Source: Variovorax sp. V213 (lineage in GTDB: Bacteria; Pseudomonadota; Gammaproteobacteria; Burkholderiales; Burkholderiaceae_C). Taken from it: a DNA stretch of 64,000 bases. This document shows, piece after piece, positions 1 through 8,782 of this stretch (within the stretch, counting starts at the first letter, position 1; every line of letters starts with the position of its first letter). The translations under genes were made by a program, and so were the position numbers. The notes below the pieces were generated by a model. That model did not search any database. It was not told the origin of the DNA and worked only from the letters and a program-made list of their open reading frames with translations. The stretch lies in the NCBI RefSeq assembly GCF_041154455.1, contig NZ_AP028664.1:4465001-4529000 (forward strand), in the 5' to 3' direction.

Positions 1-684
1 CGCGTTGTAATCCTCCATGGCCCAGCCGAGCTTGGCGCTCTTGCCGTTGCCGAGGATCGCGTAGTCGGCCGCGCGCTGCTCGGAAGTAGAACGGAAATTC
101 TTCGCCTCGCCCATGCGCACCTGTTGCGGCGCAAGCGCCAGCATCATCGAGGTTTCGATGTCGCCCGCATGCACGCCGAAGCGGTGTTCATCCGCGCCGA
201 ACTGCGCGCCGGCATCGCCCAGCGGCAGGTTGAACCAGCTCACGCTGTAGACGATGAGCCCGTGGGCCGCGCGCAGCTCACGCGCCACGATGTCCATGGC
301 ACCCACGTGGCCGCCATGCGCGTTGAACAGCACCAGCTTCTTCACGCCGGCGCGCGCCACGCCGGCGCCGATCTCGTTCCACATGCGGATCACGGTCTCG
401 GCCGACAGCGTGAGCGTGCCCGCGAAGCGCGCGTGCTCGGGGCTCAGGCCGATCTGCTGGGTCGGCAGGAACAGCACCGGCAACGCCGCCGGCAGCAGCG
501 GCAGTGCCGCGGCCACGATGCCGTCGGCCAGCACCGTGTCCACGCCCAGCGGCAGATGCGGCCCGTGCTGCTCGGTGGCGCCGAGCGGCAGCACCGCGAC
601 CGTGGCTGCCACATCGAGCGCCGCGAAGTCGCGCGTCGTCAGTTGAGACCAGTGGCGGGGCAGGGATACCGGGGATGCGTTCAT
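1..684 (-). CDS. Creatininase-family amidohydrolase (3' end cut by window edge)
   Basis: The gene reads leftward from an ATG at 684 and is still open at base 1, so about 228 N-terminal residues are visible. Residues 35-49 read GATEQHGPHLPLGVD, the metal-binding signature of the creatininase family; E38, H40 and D49 are the likely Zn/Mn ligands. A second family motif, HAGDIETS, lies about 190 residues in and supplies the conserved Glu. Family members hydrolyse cyclic or linear amides such as creatinine or formamides, and are cytosolic. The substrate cannot be told from sequence, so 'creatininase-like' is safer than 'creatininase'. It is divergent from the SDR gene at 760, with 75 bases between the two starts. 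Confidence 0.9.
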   Translation of the reverse strand, partial: MNASPVSLPRHWSQLTTRDFAALDVAATVAVLPLGATEQHGPHLPLGVDTVLADGIVAAALPLLPAALPVLFLPTQQIGLSPEHARFAGTLTLSAETVIRMWNEIGAGVARAGVKKLVLFNAHGGHVGAMDIVARELRAAHGLIVYSVSWFNLPLGDAGAQFGADEHRFGVHAGDIETSMMLALAPQQVRMGEAKNFRSTSEQRAADYAILGNGKSAKLGWAMEDYNA

Positions 685-759
685 CCGCCGATCTTAGAGC
701 GGTGATTCAATCCACGCGACCCCGCGCCACACGCGCTCTTCGACGACACAAGGACACTC

Positions 760-1557
760 ATGGACCTTCAACTCCAGGACCGGCACGTTCTCATCACCGG
801 CGGCAGCAAGGGCATCGGCCTGGCCTGCGCGCTGGGCTTCCTGCGCGAAGGCGCGCGCGTGAGCCTGGTCTCCCGCGATCTGCAGAACCTGGAGCAGGGC
901 CGCAGGACGCTGGTCGAGGCGTTCGCGCAGGCCGAGGGCCGGGTCTCGGTGCATGCCGCCGACCTCAAGGACTCCGCCAGTGCCGTGGCCGCGCTCGATG
1001 CGGCCGAGCAAGGCTTCGGCCCGGTCGACGTGCTGGTCAATTCCGCCGGCGCCGCGCGCCGCACACCGCCCGACGAGCTGGACGCCGCCGCCTGGCACGA
1101 CGCGATGGACGCCAAGTACTTCACCTACATCCACATGATCGATCCGGTCGTGAAACGCATGGGCCAGCGCGGCCGCGGCGCCATCGTCAACGTGATCGGC
1201 CAGGGTGGCAAGGTCGCCAGCCCGGTTCACATGGCCGGCGGCGCGGCCAACGCCGCGCTGATGCTGGTGAGCGCCGGGATGGCCGCGGCCTATGCCCCCA
1301 AGGGCGTGCGCGTGAACGCGGTGAACCCCGGCCTCACGCTGACCGAGCGGCTGCAGGAAGGCCTGAAGGCGGATGCGAAGCTGCAGGGCATCGGCAGCGA
1401 CGAGGCGCTGCAGCGCGCCAAGGCCCGGCTCCCGCTCGGGCGCATCGCCGCGCCGGACGAGATTGCCAATGCCGTCGTGTTCCTGGCGTCGCCGAGGGCG
1501 AGCTACATCACCGGCGCCATCGTTGCAATGGATGGCGCCGTCACGCCCATGATCTAG
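760..1557 (+). CDS. SDR-family protein lacking the catalytic Tyr-Lys pair
   Basis: 265 residues, typical short-chain dehydrogenase length. The nucleotide-binding loop TGGSKGIG is at residues 13-20 and NSAG follows at about 94-97, so the Rossmann fold and cofactor site look intact. Where classical SDRs carry Ser and Tyr-x-x-x-Lys, residues 144-161 read N-V-I-G through H-M-A-G-G, with no Tyr or Lys. The following helix and the V-R-V-N-A-V-N-P-G strand align well, so this is substitution rather than a frameshift. The protein may bind NAD(P) without classical oxidoreduction or use other residues. The ATG at 760 has AAGGA about 10 bases upstream. Its 3' end overlaps the end of the convergent LysR gene by 4 bases. 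Confidence 0.93.
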   Translation: MDLQLQDRHVLITGGSKGIGLACALGFLREGARVSLVSRDLQNLEQGRRTLVEAFAQAEGRVSVHAADLKDSASAVAALDAAEQGFGPVDVLVNSAGAARRTPPDELDAAAWHDAMDAKYFTYIHMIDPVVKRMGQRGRGAIVNVIGQGGKVASPVHMAGGAANAALMLVSAGMAAAYAPKGVRVNAVNPGLTLTERLQEGLKADAKLQGIGSDEALQRAKARLPLGRIAAPDEIANAVVFLASPRASYITGAIVAMDGAVTPMI

Positions 1558-2462
1558 GCGGTGGCGGTCAGCGCCTCGAACTTCAGCGCCAGGAAGTCCA
1601 CCAGCGCCCGCACGCGCGCCGGCACGAAGCGCCCGCTCGGCAGCAATGCATGCAGCGGATAGGGCTCGGTGTCCCACTCGGGCAGCAGGCGCACCAGCCG
1701 TCCGCTCGCGATGTCGTTGCGCACGTCGAGCGCCGACTTCAGCGTGATGCCGCGCCCCGCCACGGCCCAATCGCGCGCGAGCGAGGCATCGTCCACGCTG
1801 CGATCGCCCTTGACCCGCACTTCGGTCCACTGCCCGTTCTGCGCGAAGCGCCACGTGCGGTGCCGGCGCCCGCCGCGATCGAAGGTGAGGCAGTTGTGGT
1901 GCACCAGGTCTTGCGGCGTCTTCGGCGCGGCATGGCGGCGCAGGTAGGCGGGCGATGCGGTGAGCAGCGGATTGGTCAGGGCAAAGGGCCGCGCCACCAG
2001 CCGTGAATCGGCCAGCGCGCCATAGCGCAGCGCCACGTCGACCTCGTCGCGGGTCACGTCGAGCAGCCGGTCGCCGACGGAAAGCGACAGCTGGACGCCC
2101 GGGTGCCGTTCGAGGAATTCGTCGAACCAGGGCAGCAGCGTGCTGCGCGTGAGGTCCGACGGAGCGGCCACGCGCAGGGCGCCGACCAGCTCACCGCGAT
2201 CGGCCGTGACGAGCGATTCGCCTTCGTCGAGCAGCTCGAAGGCGCGCACCGCGTAGTCGAGCAAGGTCTGGCCCTGCGAAGTCAGGCGCATGGCGCGGGT
2301 CGAGCGCTCGAACAGGCGCGCGCCGAGCTGCGTTTCCAGCCGTTTGAGCGTCGCGCTGGCGGCGGCCGGCGTCAAGCCCAGTGCATGGGCGGCCGCCGTG
2401 AGCGTACCGCCGCGCGCGGTCTGCATCAGCACCTGCAGGTCCGACAGATTTTCAATCTTCAT
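1554..2462 (-). CDS. LysR-family transcriptional regulator
   Basis: 302 residues, the standard LysR length. The N-terminal winged helix-turn-helix occupies about residues 1-60 (M-K-I-E-N-L start, then T-L-T-A-A-A-H-A-L-G-L-T-P recognition region, then L-E-T-Q-L-G-A-R-L-F-E-R), followed by a LysR substrate-binding domain from about 90 to 290. It is divergent from the alcohol dehydrogenase-like gene at 2547, with 84 bases between the starts, the usual arrangement for a LysR protein and its target. The effector is unknown. Its closest style is the CrgA/DmlR-like group of proteobacterial LysR regulators, which is inference. Confidence 0.95.
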   Translation of the reverse strand: MKIENLSDLQVLMQTARGGTLTAAAHALGLTPAAASATLKRLETQLGARLFERSTRAMRLTSQGQTLLDYAVRAFELLDEGESLVTADRGELVGALRVAAPSDLTRSTLLPWFDEFLERHPGVQLSLSVGDRLLDVTRDEVDVALRYGALADSRLVARPFALTNPLLTASPAYLRRHAAPKTPQDLVHHNCLTFDRGGRRHRTWRFAQNGQWTEVRVKGDRSVDDASLARDWAVAGRGITLKSALDVRNDIASGRLVRLLPEWDTEPYPLHALLPSGRFVPARVRALVDFLALKFEALTATA

Positions 2463-2480
2463 TTGAAAGTGTTGCTGATT

Positions 2481-2513
2481 TTGACAGTCTTATCAATTTC
2501 TGGTTGCCATCCT
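2481..2513 (+). promoter_or_regulatory. Putative promoter and LysR operator for the dehydrogenase gene
   Basis: TTGACA at 2481-2486 fits a -35 hexamer; a weak -10-like CATCCT follows at about 2508-2513. The -35 is embedded in TTGA-N8-TCAA (2481-2496), an interrupted palindrome of the kind LysR proteins bind. It lies between the divergent LysR and dehydrogenase genes. The -10 is poor, which would fit a promoter that needs an activator. Inference only. Confidence 0.4.
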
Positions 2514-2546
2514 ACAGTGGCCAATCCATTCAAGAAAGGTCCCGAC

Positions 2547-3557
2547 ATGAAAGCCATCGGCTACTACCAAGCCCTCCCCATCGACAACCCGGAATCGCTG
2601 CAGGACATCGAACTGCCCGCGCCCGCGGCCGGCCCGCGCGACCTGCTGGTGCGCGTGAAGGCCATCTCGGTCAACCCGGTCGACGCCAAGGTGCGCAAGA
2701 ACATGGCGCCCGAGGCCGGCCAGGCCAAGGTGCTGGGCTGGGACGCTGCGGGCACCGTCGAGGCGGTCGGCTCCGAAGTGAATAACTTCAAGGTCGGCGA
2801 CCGCGTCTACTACGCCGGTTCGATCGTCCGGCCCGGCGCCAATTCGGAGCTGCATGCGGTCGACGAGCGCATCGCGGCGCTTGCGCCCAGGAGCCTCGAC
2901 GACGCGCAGGCCGCCGCGCTGCCGCTCACCACCATCACCGCCTACGAGCTGCTGTTCGACCGCCTCCGGGTGCCGAAGAACGGGGGCGCGGGCCAGACGC
3001 TGCTCGTCACCGGCGGGGCCGGCGGCGTGGGCTCGATCCTGATCCAGCTCGCGCGCCAGCTCACGCAGTTGCGCGTGGTGGCGACGGCCTCGCGGGCCGA
3101 GACGCGGGCCTGGTGCCTGGCGCTCGGCGCGCACGCGGTCATCGACCATTCGAAGCCGCTCGCGGCCGAACTCAAGGCCGCCGGCATCGGCGAGGTCGAC
3201 ATGGTCGCGAGCCTCACGCAGACCGGCCAGCACTACGCGCAGATCATCGAAAGCCTCAAGCCCCAGGGCCAGCTCGCGGTGATCGACGACCTGCCGTCGC
3301 TCGACGCGATGCCGCTCAAGACCAAGTGCATCTCGCTGCACTGGGAAATGATGTTCGCGCGCTCGCGCTTCGAAACGCCGGACATCGCCGAGCAGGGCGC
3401 GCTGCTGGCCGAAGTGGCGGCGCTGGTCGATGCGGGCCGCATCCGCACGACCGCCAACGCGAGCTTCGGCACCATCAATGCCACCAACCTCAGGAAGGCG
3501 CATGCGCTGATCGAAAGCGGCACTGCGCAGGGCAAGGTGGTGCTCGCGGGGTTCTGA
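2547..3557 (+). CDS. Zinc-type alcohol dehydrogenase-like / quinone oxidoreductase-like protein (MDR superfamily)
   Basis: 336 residues from the ATG at 2547, chosen over upstream in-frame codons because the MKAIGYY start is typical of the family and AGAAAGG lies about 9-15 bases before it. The GroES-like domain (residues about 1-130) includes N-P-V-D-A-K and G-W-D-A-A-G-T-V. The Rossmann domain carries TGGAGGVGS at about residues 153-161. The Cys cluster for structural zinc is absent, so despite the family name it looks like the zinc-independent NAD(P)H-dependent branch. It is probably controlled by the divergent LysR gene. The substrate (quinone, enone or aldehyde) is unknown. Confidence 0.93.
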   Translation: MKAIGYYQALPIDNPESLQDIELPAPAAGPRDLLVRVKAISVNPVDAKVRKNMAPEAGQAKVLGWDAAGTVEAVGSEVNNFKVGDRVYYAGSIVRPGANSELHAVDERIAALAPRSLDDAQAAALPLTTITAYELLFDRLRVPKNGGAGQTLLVTGGAGGVGSILIQLARQLTQLRVVATASRAETRAWCLALGAHAVIDHSKPLAAELKAAGIGEVDMVASLTQTGQHYAQIIESLKPQGQLAVIDDLPSLDAMPLKTKCISLHWEMMFARSRFETPDIAEQGALLAEVAALVDAGRIRTTANASFGTINATNLRKAHALIESGTAQGKVVLAGF

Positions 3558-3581
3558 GCGCTTCTGCGCACAATCGGCCGC

Positions 3582-4145
3582 ATGGCCGACAGCATCCAGC
3601 CCCTGATCGAATTCGAGACCCCGCGCCTTCGGTTGCGCCAGTGGCGCGAGAGCGATCTCGCGCCCTTTGCCGCGCTCGCCGCCGACCCGGAGGTCATGGC
3701 TTTCCTGCTGCCGCTTCCCACTCGGGCCGACAGCGATGCGCTGGCAGCAAGCATCAAGTCACGCATCGCCGCGAACGGATGGGGCTTCTGGGCCGTCGAG
3801 CACAAGGATTCGGGCGAATTCGCGGGCTTCACGGGCCTGAACGCCCCGTTGGCCACGCTGCCCTTCTCGCCGTGCGTCGAGATCGGCTGGCGCTTCGCGC
3901 GCCATTGGTGGGGCCAGGGGCTCGCAACCGAGGCGGCGCGCGGCGCCTTGCAGGTCGGCTTCGAGCGGCTCGGGCTCGCCGAGATCGTGGCGTTCACGGC
4001 GCTGGGCAATCTCCGCTCGGCGGCGGTGATGGAACGCATCGGCATGCATGAAGACCTGGCCGGCGCTTTCGATCACCCGAGCGTGCCCGAGGGGCATGCG
4101 CTGCGCCGGCACCGGCTGTTCCGAATCGGCCGCCCGCGGCGCTAG
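3582..4145 (+). CDS. GNAT-family N-acetyltransferase, RimJ/RimL-like
   Basis: 187 residues. It opens with F-E-T-P-R-L-R-L-R-Q-W, the typical first strand of RimJ/RimL-type GNAT enzymes. It continues to E-I-G-W-R-F-A-R-H-W-W-G-Q-G-L-A-T-E-A, the acetyl-CoA pyrophosphate-binding segment (Q-G-x-A/G) at about residues 105-123. N-x-R-S-A-A-V-M-E-R-I-G near residue 145 is the classic motif B end of this subfamily. It acetylates an amino group with acetyl-CoA in the cytosol; the acceptor is unknown. It lies 24 bases downstream of the dehydrogenase-like gene, probably on the same transcript. Confidence 0.94.
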   Translation: MADSIQPLIEFETPRLRLRQWRESDLAPFAALAADPEVMAFLLPLPTRADSDALAASIKSRIAANGWGFWAVEHKDSGEFAGFTGLNAPLATLPFSPCVEIGWRFARHWWGQGLATEAARGALQVGFERLGLAEIVAFTALGNLRSAAVMERIGMHEDLAGAFDHPSVPEGHALRRHRLFRIGRPRR

Positions 4146-4156
4146 AAGTCGAACGC

Positions 4157-5512
4157 CTACTGCGGCTTTGCCCGCGTGACGCGCCAGACCACGTTGCCCA
4201 CGTCGTCCGCCACCAGCAGCGCGCCGTTCTTGTCGAGCGCCACGCCCACCGGCCGGCCTTGCGCCTTTTCGTCCGCCGTGAGAAAGCCGGTCAGCACGTC
4301 GACCGGCGGTCCGCTCGGGTTGCCGCCGATGAAGGGCACGAACACCACCTTGTAGCCCGACTTGGGCTTGCGGTTCCACGAGCCGTGCTCGCCGATGAAG
4401 GCGCCGCCAGCGAATTCCGCGGGCATGCCGCGCCCGTCGGAAAACACCAGCCCCAGCGGCGCGACATGCGAGCCGAGCGCGTAGTCGGGCACGACGGCCT
4501 TGGCCACGAGGTCGGGCTTCTGCGGCGTGACACGCGCATCCACGTGGCCGCCGTAGTAGCTCCAGGGCCAGCCGTAGAAGGCGCCATCCTTCACGGAGGT
4601 CAGGTAGTCGGGCACGAGGTCGCTGCCGATTTCGTCGCGCTCGTTGACCACGGTCCACAGCGCCTTGGTCTCGGGGTGCCAGGCCAGGCCGTTGGGATTG
4701 CGCAGGCCGCTCGCGAACAGGCGCTTCTCGCCGCTCTTCACGTCGACCTCCCAGATGGCGGCGCGGCCTTCTTCGGCGGCGAGCCCGTTTTCGCCGATGT
4801 TGCTGTTGGAGCCGACCGTGACGTAGAGCTTGGTGCCGTCGGGATTGGCGATCACGTTCTTGGTCCAGTGGTGGTTGATGCCCGCCGGCAGCGGCGTGAC
4901 CACCGTGGGCGAGGCGCTGGCCGAGGTCTGGCCCTCGGTGTAGGGCACCTTGACGAGCGCGTCGGCATTGGCAATGAAAAGCTCGTTGCCGACCAGCGCC
5001 ATGCCGAAGGGCGAACTCAGGTTCGACAAGAAGACGTGCCGCACCTCGGCCGCACCGTCACCGTCGACGTCGCGCAGCAGCATGATGCGGTTGGGGCTCG
5101 GCACGCCTGCGCCGGCGCGGGTCATGACCTTTCCCATGACCCAGTTGCGGATCTTGTCCATCGGCCCGCTGCCGCCGTCGCTGCTGCCCTCGGGCTTGGG
5201 CGGCTTGTTGCTCTCGGCCACCAGCACGTCGCCGTTGGGCAGGGTGTACACCCAGCGTGGATGGTCCAGCCCGCGCGCCAGCGCATTCACGCGCAGGCCG
5301 TCGGCAGCCTTGGGCCCGGCGGTGTCGGACCACCCGACCGCGGTGGCCACGTTGACGGTGGGAATCAGCGTCTTGTTGGGCTCGGCCAGTTGCGGACGCG
5401 GCCCGATGGTGGCTTCGGGGGGCAGCTTGGCGGCTTCGCCGCAGCCCGCCAGCGCCGCGGCCACGGCGGCCAGGGAGACCAGGGAAGAAACGGCGATGCT
5501 CGGAACCTTCAT
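4157..5512 (-). CDS. PQQ-dependent sugar dehydrogenase-like lipoprotein (sorbosone/glucose dehydrogenase family)
   Basis: 451 residues. The N terminus is a lipoprotein signal peptide ending L-A-G-C with the lipidated Cys at 24. The rest is a six-bladed beta-propeller of the sorbosone/soluble glucose dehydrogenase family: G-L-D-H-P-R-W-V near residue 80, R-D-V-D-G-D-G-A near 150, G-L-R-N-P-N-G-L-A-W-H-P near 280, and G-E-H-G-S-W-N-R near 375. The predicted place is the periplasmic face of a membrane. Family members oxidise aldose sugars or sorbosone with PQQ, but many have no known substrate. It is convergent with the GNAT gene (11 bases between ends), so it is its own transcription unit. Confidence 0.92.
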   Translation of the reverse strand: MKVPSIAVSSLVSLAAVAAALAGCGEAAKLPPEATIGPRPQLAEPNKTLIPTVNVATAVGWSDTAGPKAADGLRVNALARGLDHPRWVYTLPNGDVLVAESNKPPKPEGSSDGGSGPMDKIRNWVMGKVMTRAGAGVPSPNRIMLLRDVDGDGAAEVRHVFLSNLSSPFGMALVGNELFIANADALVKVPYTEGQTSASASPTVVTPLPAGINHHWTKNVIANPDGTKLYVTVGSNSNIGENGLAAEEGRAAIWEVDVKSGEKRLFASGLRNPNGLAWHPETKALWTVVNERDEIGSDLVPDYLTSVKDGAFYGWPWSYYGGHVDARVTPQKPDLVAKAVVPDYALGSHVAPLGLVFSDGRGMPAEFAGGAFIGEHGSWNRKPKSGYKVVFVPFIGGNPSGPPVDVLTGFLTADEKAQGRPVGVALDKNGALLVADDVGNVVWRVTRAKPQ

Positions 5513-5649
5513 TCACTCTCCTCGGTTGTCGCGGCATGCCGGCCGCTTTTGACGCAGATCATGCAGCCTGCGCCGGCATGGGCTGTCGGCCGTGGGCGCT
5601 TTTTGGCGTGGGCGCACCCCATTGGCGCATCGCCGCTACCATCGGCCGC

Positions 5650-6408
5650 ATGACCGACGACCTGTTCCGTGCCGACGCCTACCTGCGCGCCTGCGAAGCC
5701 CGCATTCTGCGCATCGACGATACCGGCATCGTGCTGGACCGCACCGTGTTCTATCCGCTGGGCGGCGGGCAGGCCGGCGATACCGGCGTGCTGGCGCTGG
5801 CCGATGGCCGCGAAATCGCCATTGCCGACACCCGCAAGGCGAAGAACGAGGAAGGCCAGCCCACCCCCGAGTTCGTTCACGTGCCGGCCCAGGGGCAGGC
5901 CGAACTCCTGGCCGCGCTGAAGCCCGGCGACACGGTGACGGCCCGCCTCGACTGGGAGCGCCGCCACCGGCTGATGCGCTTTCACACTGCCAGCCACCTG
6001 CTGTGCCACCTCGTGCCGGTGCCGGTGAACGGCTGCTCGATCACGCCCGACTACGCGCGCATCGACTTCCACATGACCGATCCGCTCGACAAGGAAGCGC
6101 TGACCGCCGGCCTCGCGCGGCTGGTGGAAGCGGCGCATCCGCTGACCGTGGGCGCCATCACCGACGAGGAGCTCGACGCGAATCCGGCGCTGGTGAAGAG
6201 CATGAGCGTGCAGCCGCCACGCGGCACGGGCACGGTGCGGACCATCCGCATCGGCGGCGAGGGCGGCGAGGGCGGCGCGCAGATCGATTTCCAGCCCTGC
6301 GGCGGCACGCATGTTGCAAACACCGCCGAGATTGGCGCGGTGGTGGTCACCAAAATCGAGAAAAAGAGCGCCAACAGCCGCCGCGTGGTGCTGGGCTGGG
6401 CCGCTTGA
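5650..6408 (+). CDS. Alanyl-tRNA editing protein, AlaX type
   Basis: 252 residues from the ATG at 5650. Two more upstream in-frame ATG codons exist, but M-T-D-D-L-F-R is the natural domain start. The free-standing editing domain hydrolyses Ser- or Gly-tRNA(Ala) made in error by AlaRS. Metal-binding motif 1 is H-T-A-S-H (about residues 115-119) and motif 2 is C-G-G-T-H (about 217-221); together they give the Zn ligands of AlaX and AlaRS editing sites. F-Y-P-L-G-G-G-Q near residue 35 is the conserved glycine-rich entry. There is no catalytic synthetase domain. The DsbD gene begins 54 bases downstream on the same strand. Confidence 0.93.
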   Translation: MTDDLFRADAYLRACEARILRIDDTGIVLDRTVFYPLGGGQAGDTGVLALADGREIAIADTRKAKNEEGQPTPEFVHVPAQGQAELLAALKPGDTVTARLDWERRHRLMRFHTASHLLCHLVPVPVNGCSITPDYARIDFHMTDPLDKEALTAGLARLVEAAHPLTVGAITDEELDANPALVKSMSVQPPRGTGTVRTIRIGGEGGEGGAQIDFQPCGGTHVANTAEIGAVVVTKIEKKSANSRRVVLGWAA

Positions 6409-6461
6409 GGCCCCATAAACACCCGGAACTTCGCACTGCCCGCCTGCTCCGACTCATCGGC

Positions 6462-8690
6462 ATGATCTTTTCCCGCTTCTTTCATCTGGCTACGTTTCTG
6501 GTAGCAACCGCCGCAGCGTGCATGCCGGCTGCGGCCCAATTGGCATCCAAGCCGGGTGCTGTCGTCACCACCCCCCATGTGCGCGCCGAACTGGTCGCGC
6601 ACGCGCCGGAGGGCGTGACGCCCGGCGCTCCGGTCTGGGTCGGCCTGCAGATCACCCACCAGCCCGAGTGGCACACCTACTGGAAGAACGCCGGCGATTC
6701 CGGCCTCCCCACCGAGCTGAACTGGACGCTGCCGCCAGGCGTGGCCGCTGGCGACATCGCTTGGCCGGTGCCAAAGAAGATTCCGGTCGGCAGCCTGGCC
6801 AACTACGGCTACGAGGGCACGGTGCTGCTGCCGGTGCCGCTCGAGGTGTCGAGCAATTTCAAGCCGCCGCTGGCCCTTGGCACGGGTGCATCGGCGCTCG
6901 ACATCCGGCTCAAGGCCACGTGGCTGGTGTGCCGCAAGGAATGCATCCCCGAGGAAGGCGAATTCACCCTCGCGCTGCCGCTGCAGGGCTCGACCGCGCT
7001 GCACAAGGCCGACTTCGACGCGGCCCAGGCGGCCCAGCCGCAACCGCTCGCCAAGCCGGGCGCCGTCGAGGTCAATGGCAACAACCTGCAAGTGCGCCTC
7101 GAAGGCCTGCCCGCCGCCGCGCAGGGCAAGACCCTGGGCTTCTTCCCCGAAACGCCCGAACTGATCCGCACCGCCGCGGAGTCGGGCAAGGACTGGACGC
7201 AGAGCTGGCAAGGCGCCACCTGGACCGCCACGCTGCCGCTGGCCGACCAGCGCAGCGCCAGCCCGGCGACGCTGCCGCTGGTGGTGGCGCTGGCCGAGCC
7301 CGACCGGCAGCCGGGCCAGCCGGTGGCCTGGCGCACCGAGGCGCCGGTCGGCGGCACCTGGCCCGCGGCCGCCGCGCCGCGCGCCGAGGTGTCCCCCGCG
7401 CTGCAGGCCGCACTGGCCGCCAACGCAGCGAACGCGGCGAAGGCCGCCGCACCGGCCTCGCCCACGGAGTTGCCGCCCCAGCCCGCGAGCACCTTCGTCC
7501 TCGCGTTGCTGGGCGCCGTGCTCGGTGGCCTGCTGCTCAACCTCATGCCCTGCGTGTTCCCGATCCTCGCCATCAAGGTGCTGGGCTTCGCACGGCAGGC
7601 TGGCAATCGCAGCGCGCACCGCACGGCGGGGCTGGCCTACACCGCGGGCGTGATGCTCTCGTTTCTCGCGCTGGGCGGCGCCATGCTGGCGCTGCGCGCG
7701 GCAGGCGCCCAGCTCGGCTGGGGCTTCCAGCTGCAATCGCCGGCCGTGGTGGCCGCGCTGGCGGCGCTGTTCACGCTGATCGGGCTCAACCTGGTGGGCG
7801 TGTTCGAGTTCGGCCGCGCGGCGCCGTCTTCGCTGTGTTCCGCGCAGGCCAGGCACCCGATCGCCAACGACTTCCTGTCGGGCGTGCTGGCCGTGGTGAT
7901 CGCATCGCCCTGCACCGCGCCGTTCATGGGCGCCTCGCTCGGCTTTGCCATCGGGCTCCCGGCCGTCCAGGCCCTGCTGCTGTTCGCGGCGCTGGGCCTG
8001 GGGCTGGCGCTGCCGTACCTGGTCGCCGGCTTCATTCCGGCCGTGGCGCGGCTGCTGCCCAGGCCCGGCCCGTGGATGGGCACGCTGCGCCGGCTGCTGG
8101 CGTTCCCGATGTTCGCCACCGTGGCCTGGCTGGTCTGGGTGCTGGGCCAGCAAAGCGGCATCGACGGCGCGGGCACGCTGCTCGCGCTGCTGGTGTGCAT
8201 GGCCGCCATCGTCTGGGCGCTGACGCTGCGCGGCCGCACGCGGCTCGTCATTGCCACGGTGCTGGTCGCCTTCACCGCGGTACTCACCGCGGCCATCGGC
8301 CGCAACGTGCTGCAGACGGTGGAGCCGGCCAGGCTCGCGTCCAAGGCCGGCCAGCGCTGGCAGCCGTGGTCGACCGAACGCGTGGCCGAGCTCACCGGCG
8401 CCGGGCGGCCGGTGTTCATCGACTTCACCGCCGCCTGGTGCGTGACCTGCCAGTACAACAAGAAGGCCACGCTCGCGGATGCCGAGCTGCTGGCCGATTT
8501 CGACAGCAAGAAGGTCGCGATGCTGCGGGCCGACTGGACGCGCCGCGATCCCGCCATCACCGCCGCCCTGACCGCGTTCGGGCGCAGCGGCGTGCCGCTG
8601 TACGTGCTGCAGGCGCCCGGCAAGCCGCCGGTCGTGCTGACCGAGATCCTGGGCAAGGACGAGGTGCGCGCGGCGCTTGCCTCGCTTTGA
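6462..8690 (+). CDS. DsbD/ScsB-like thiol:disulfide interchange protein
   Basis: 742 residues with a signal peptide ending about A-A-A-Q at residue 27. The periplasmic N-terminal domain (to about residue 340) has a C-x4-C pair in C-R-K-E-C. The membrane domain carries one Cys in each half of the inverted repeat: M-P-C364-V-F-P and S-P-C484-T-A-P. A C-terminal thioredoxin domain has W-C660-V-T-C663. This layout moves electrons from cytosolic thioredoxin across the inner membrane to periplasmic partners. The N-terminal domain is longer than in E. coli DsbD and more like ScsB-type reductases. A peroxiredoxin-like protein follows at 8783 and is a plausible electron acceptor. Confidence 0.93.
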   Translation: MIFSRFFHLATFLVATAAACMPAAAQLASKPGAVVTTPHVRAELVAHAPEGVTPGAPVWVGLQITHQPEWHTYWKNAGDSGLPTELNWTLPPGVAAGDIAWPVPKKIPVGSLANYGYEGTVLLPVPLEVSSNFKPPLALGTGASALDIRLKATWLVCRKECIPEEGEFTLALPLQGSTALHKADFDAAQAAQPQPLAKPGAVEVNGNNLQVRLEGLPAAAQGKTLGFFPETPELIRTAAESGKDWTQSWQGATWTATLPLADQRSASPATLPLVVALAEPDRQPGQPVAWRTEAPVGGTWPAAAAPRAEVSPALQAALAANAANAAKAAAPASPTELPPQPASTFVLALLGAVLGGLLLNLMPCVFPILAIKVLGFARQAGNRSAHRTAGLAYTAGVMLSFLALGGAMLALRAAGAQLGWGFQLQSPAVVAALAALFTLIGLNLVGVFEFGRAAPSSLCSAQARHPIANDFLSGVLAVVIASPCTAPFMGASLGFAIGLPAVQALLLFAALGLGLALPYLVAGFIPAVARLLPRPGPWMGTLRRLLAFPMFATVAWLVWVLGQQSGIDGAGTLLALLVCMAAIVWALTLRGRTRLVIATVLVAFTAVLTAAIGRNVLQTVEPARLASKAGQRWQPWSTERVAELTGAGRPVFIDFTAAWCVTCQYNKKATLADAELLADFDSKKVAMLRADWTRRDPAITAALTAFGRSGVPLYVLQAPGKPPVVLTEILGKDEVRAALASL

Positions 8691-8696
8691 CCCCGG

Positions 8697-8715
8697 TGTG
8701 ACATGGGTTGTCACA
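8697..8715. promoter_or_regulatory. Perfect inverted repeat upstream of the peroxiredoxin-like gene
   Basis: TGTGACA-TGGGT-TGTCACA: 7-bp arms, 5-base loop, starting 6 bases after the DsbD stop codon. It could be a protein-binding site for the next gene or a weak RNA hairpin. It lacks a T-run, so it is not a convincing terminator. The 9-base gap between TGTGA and TCACA is longer than the 6 bases of a CRP site. Confidence 0.4.
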
Positions 8716-8782
8716 TGCACATGAGCAAAGCGCTCTAAGCTCTCGCCGTTGTTCGTTTTTTCTTTTGGAGTTCAAGCTGGCC

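Noticed and set aside
8697..8715. A CRP site
   Set aside because: TGTGA and TCACA are separated by nine bases, not six; only the inverted repeat is recorded.
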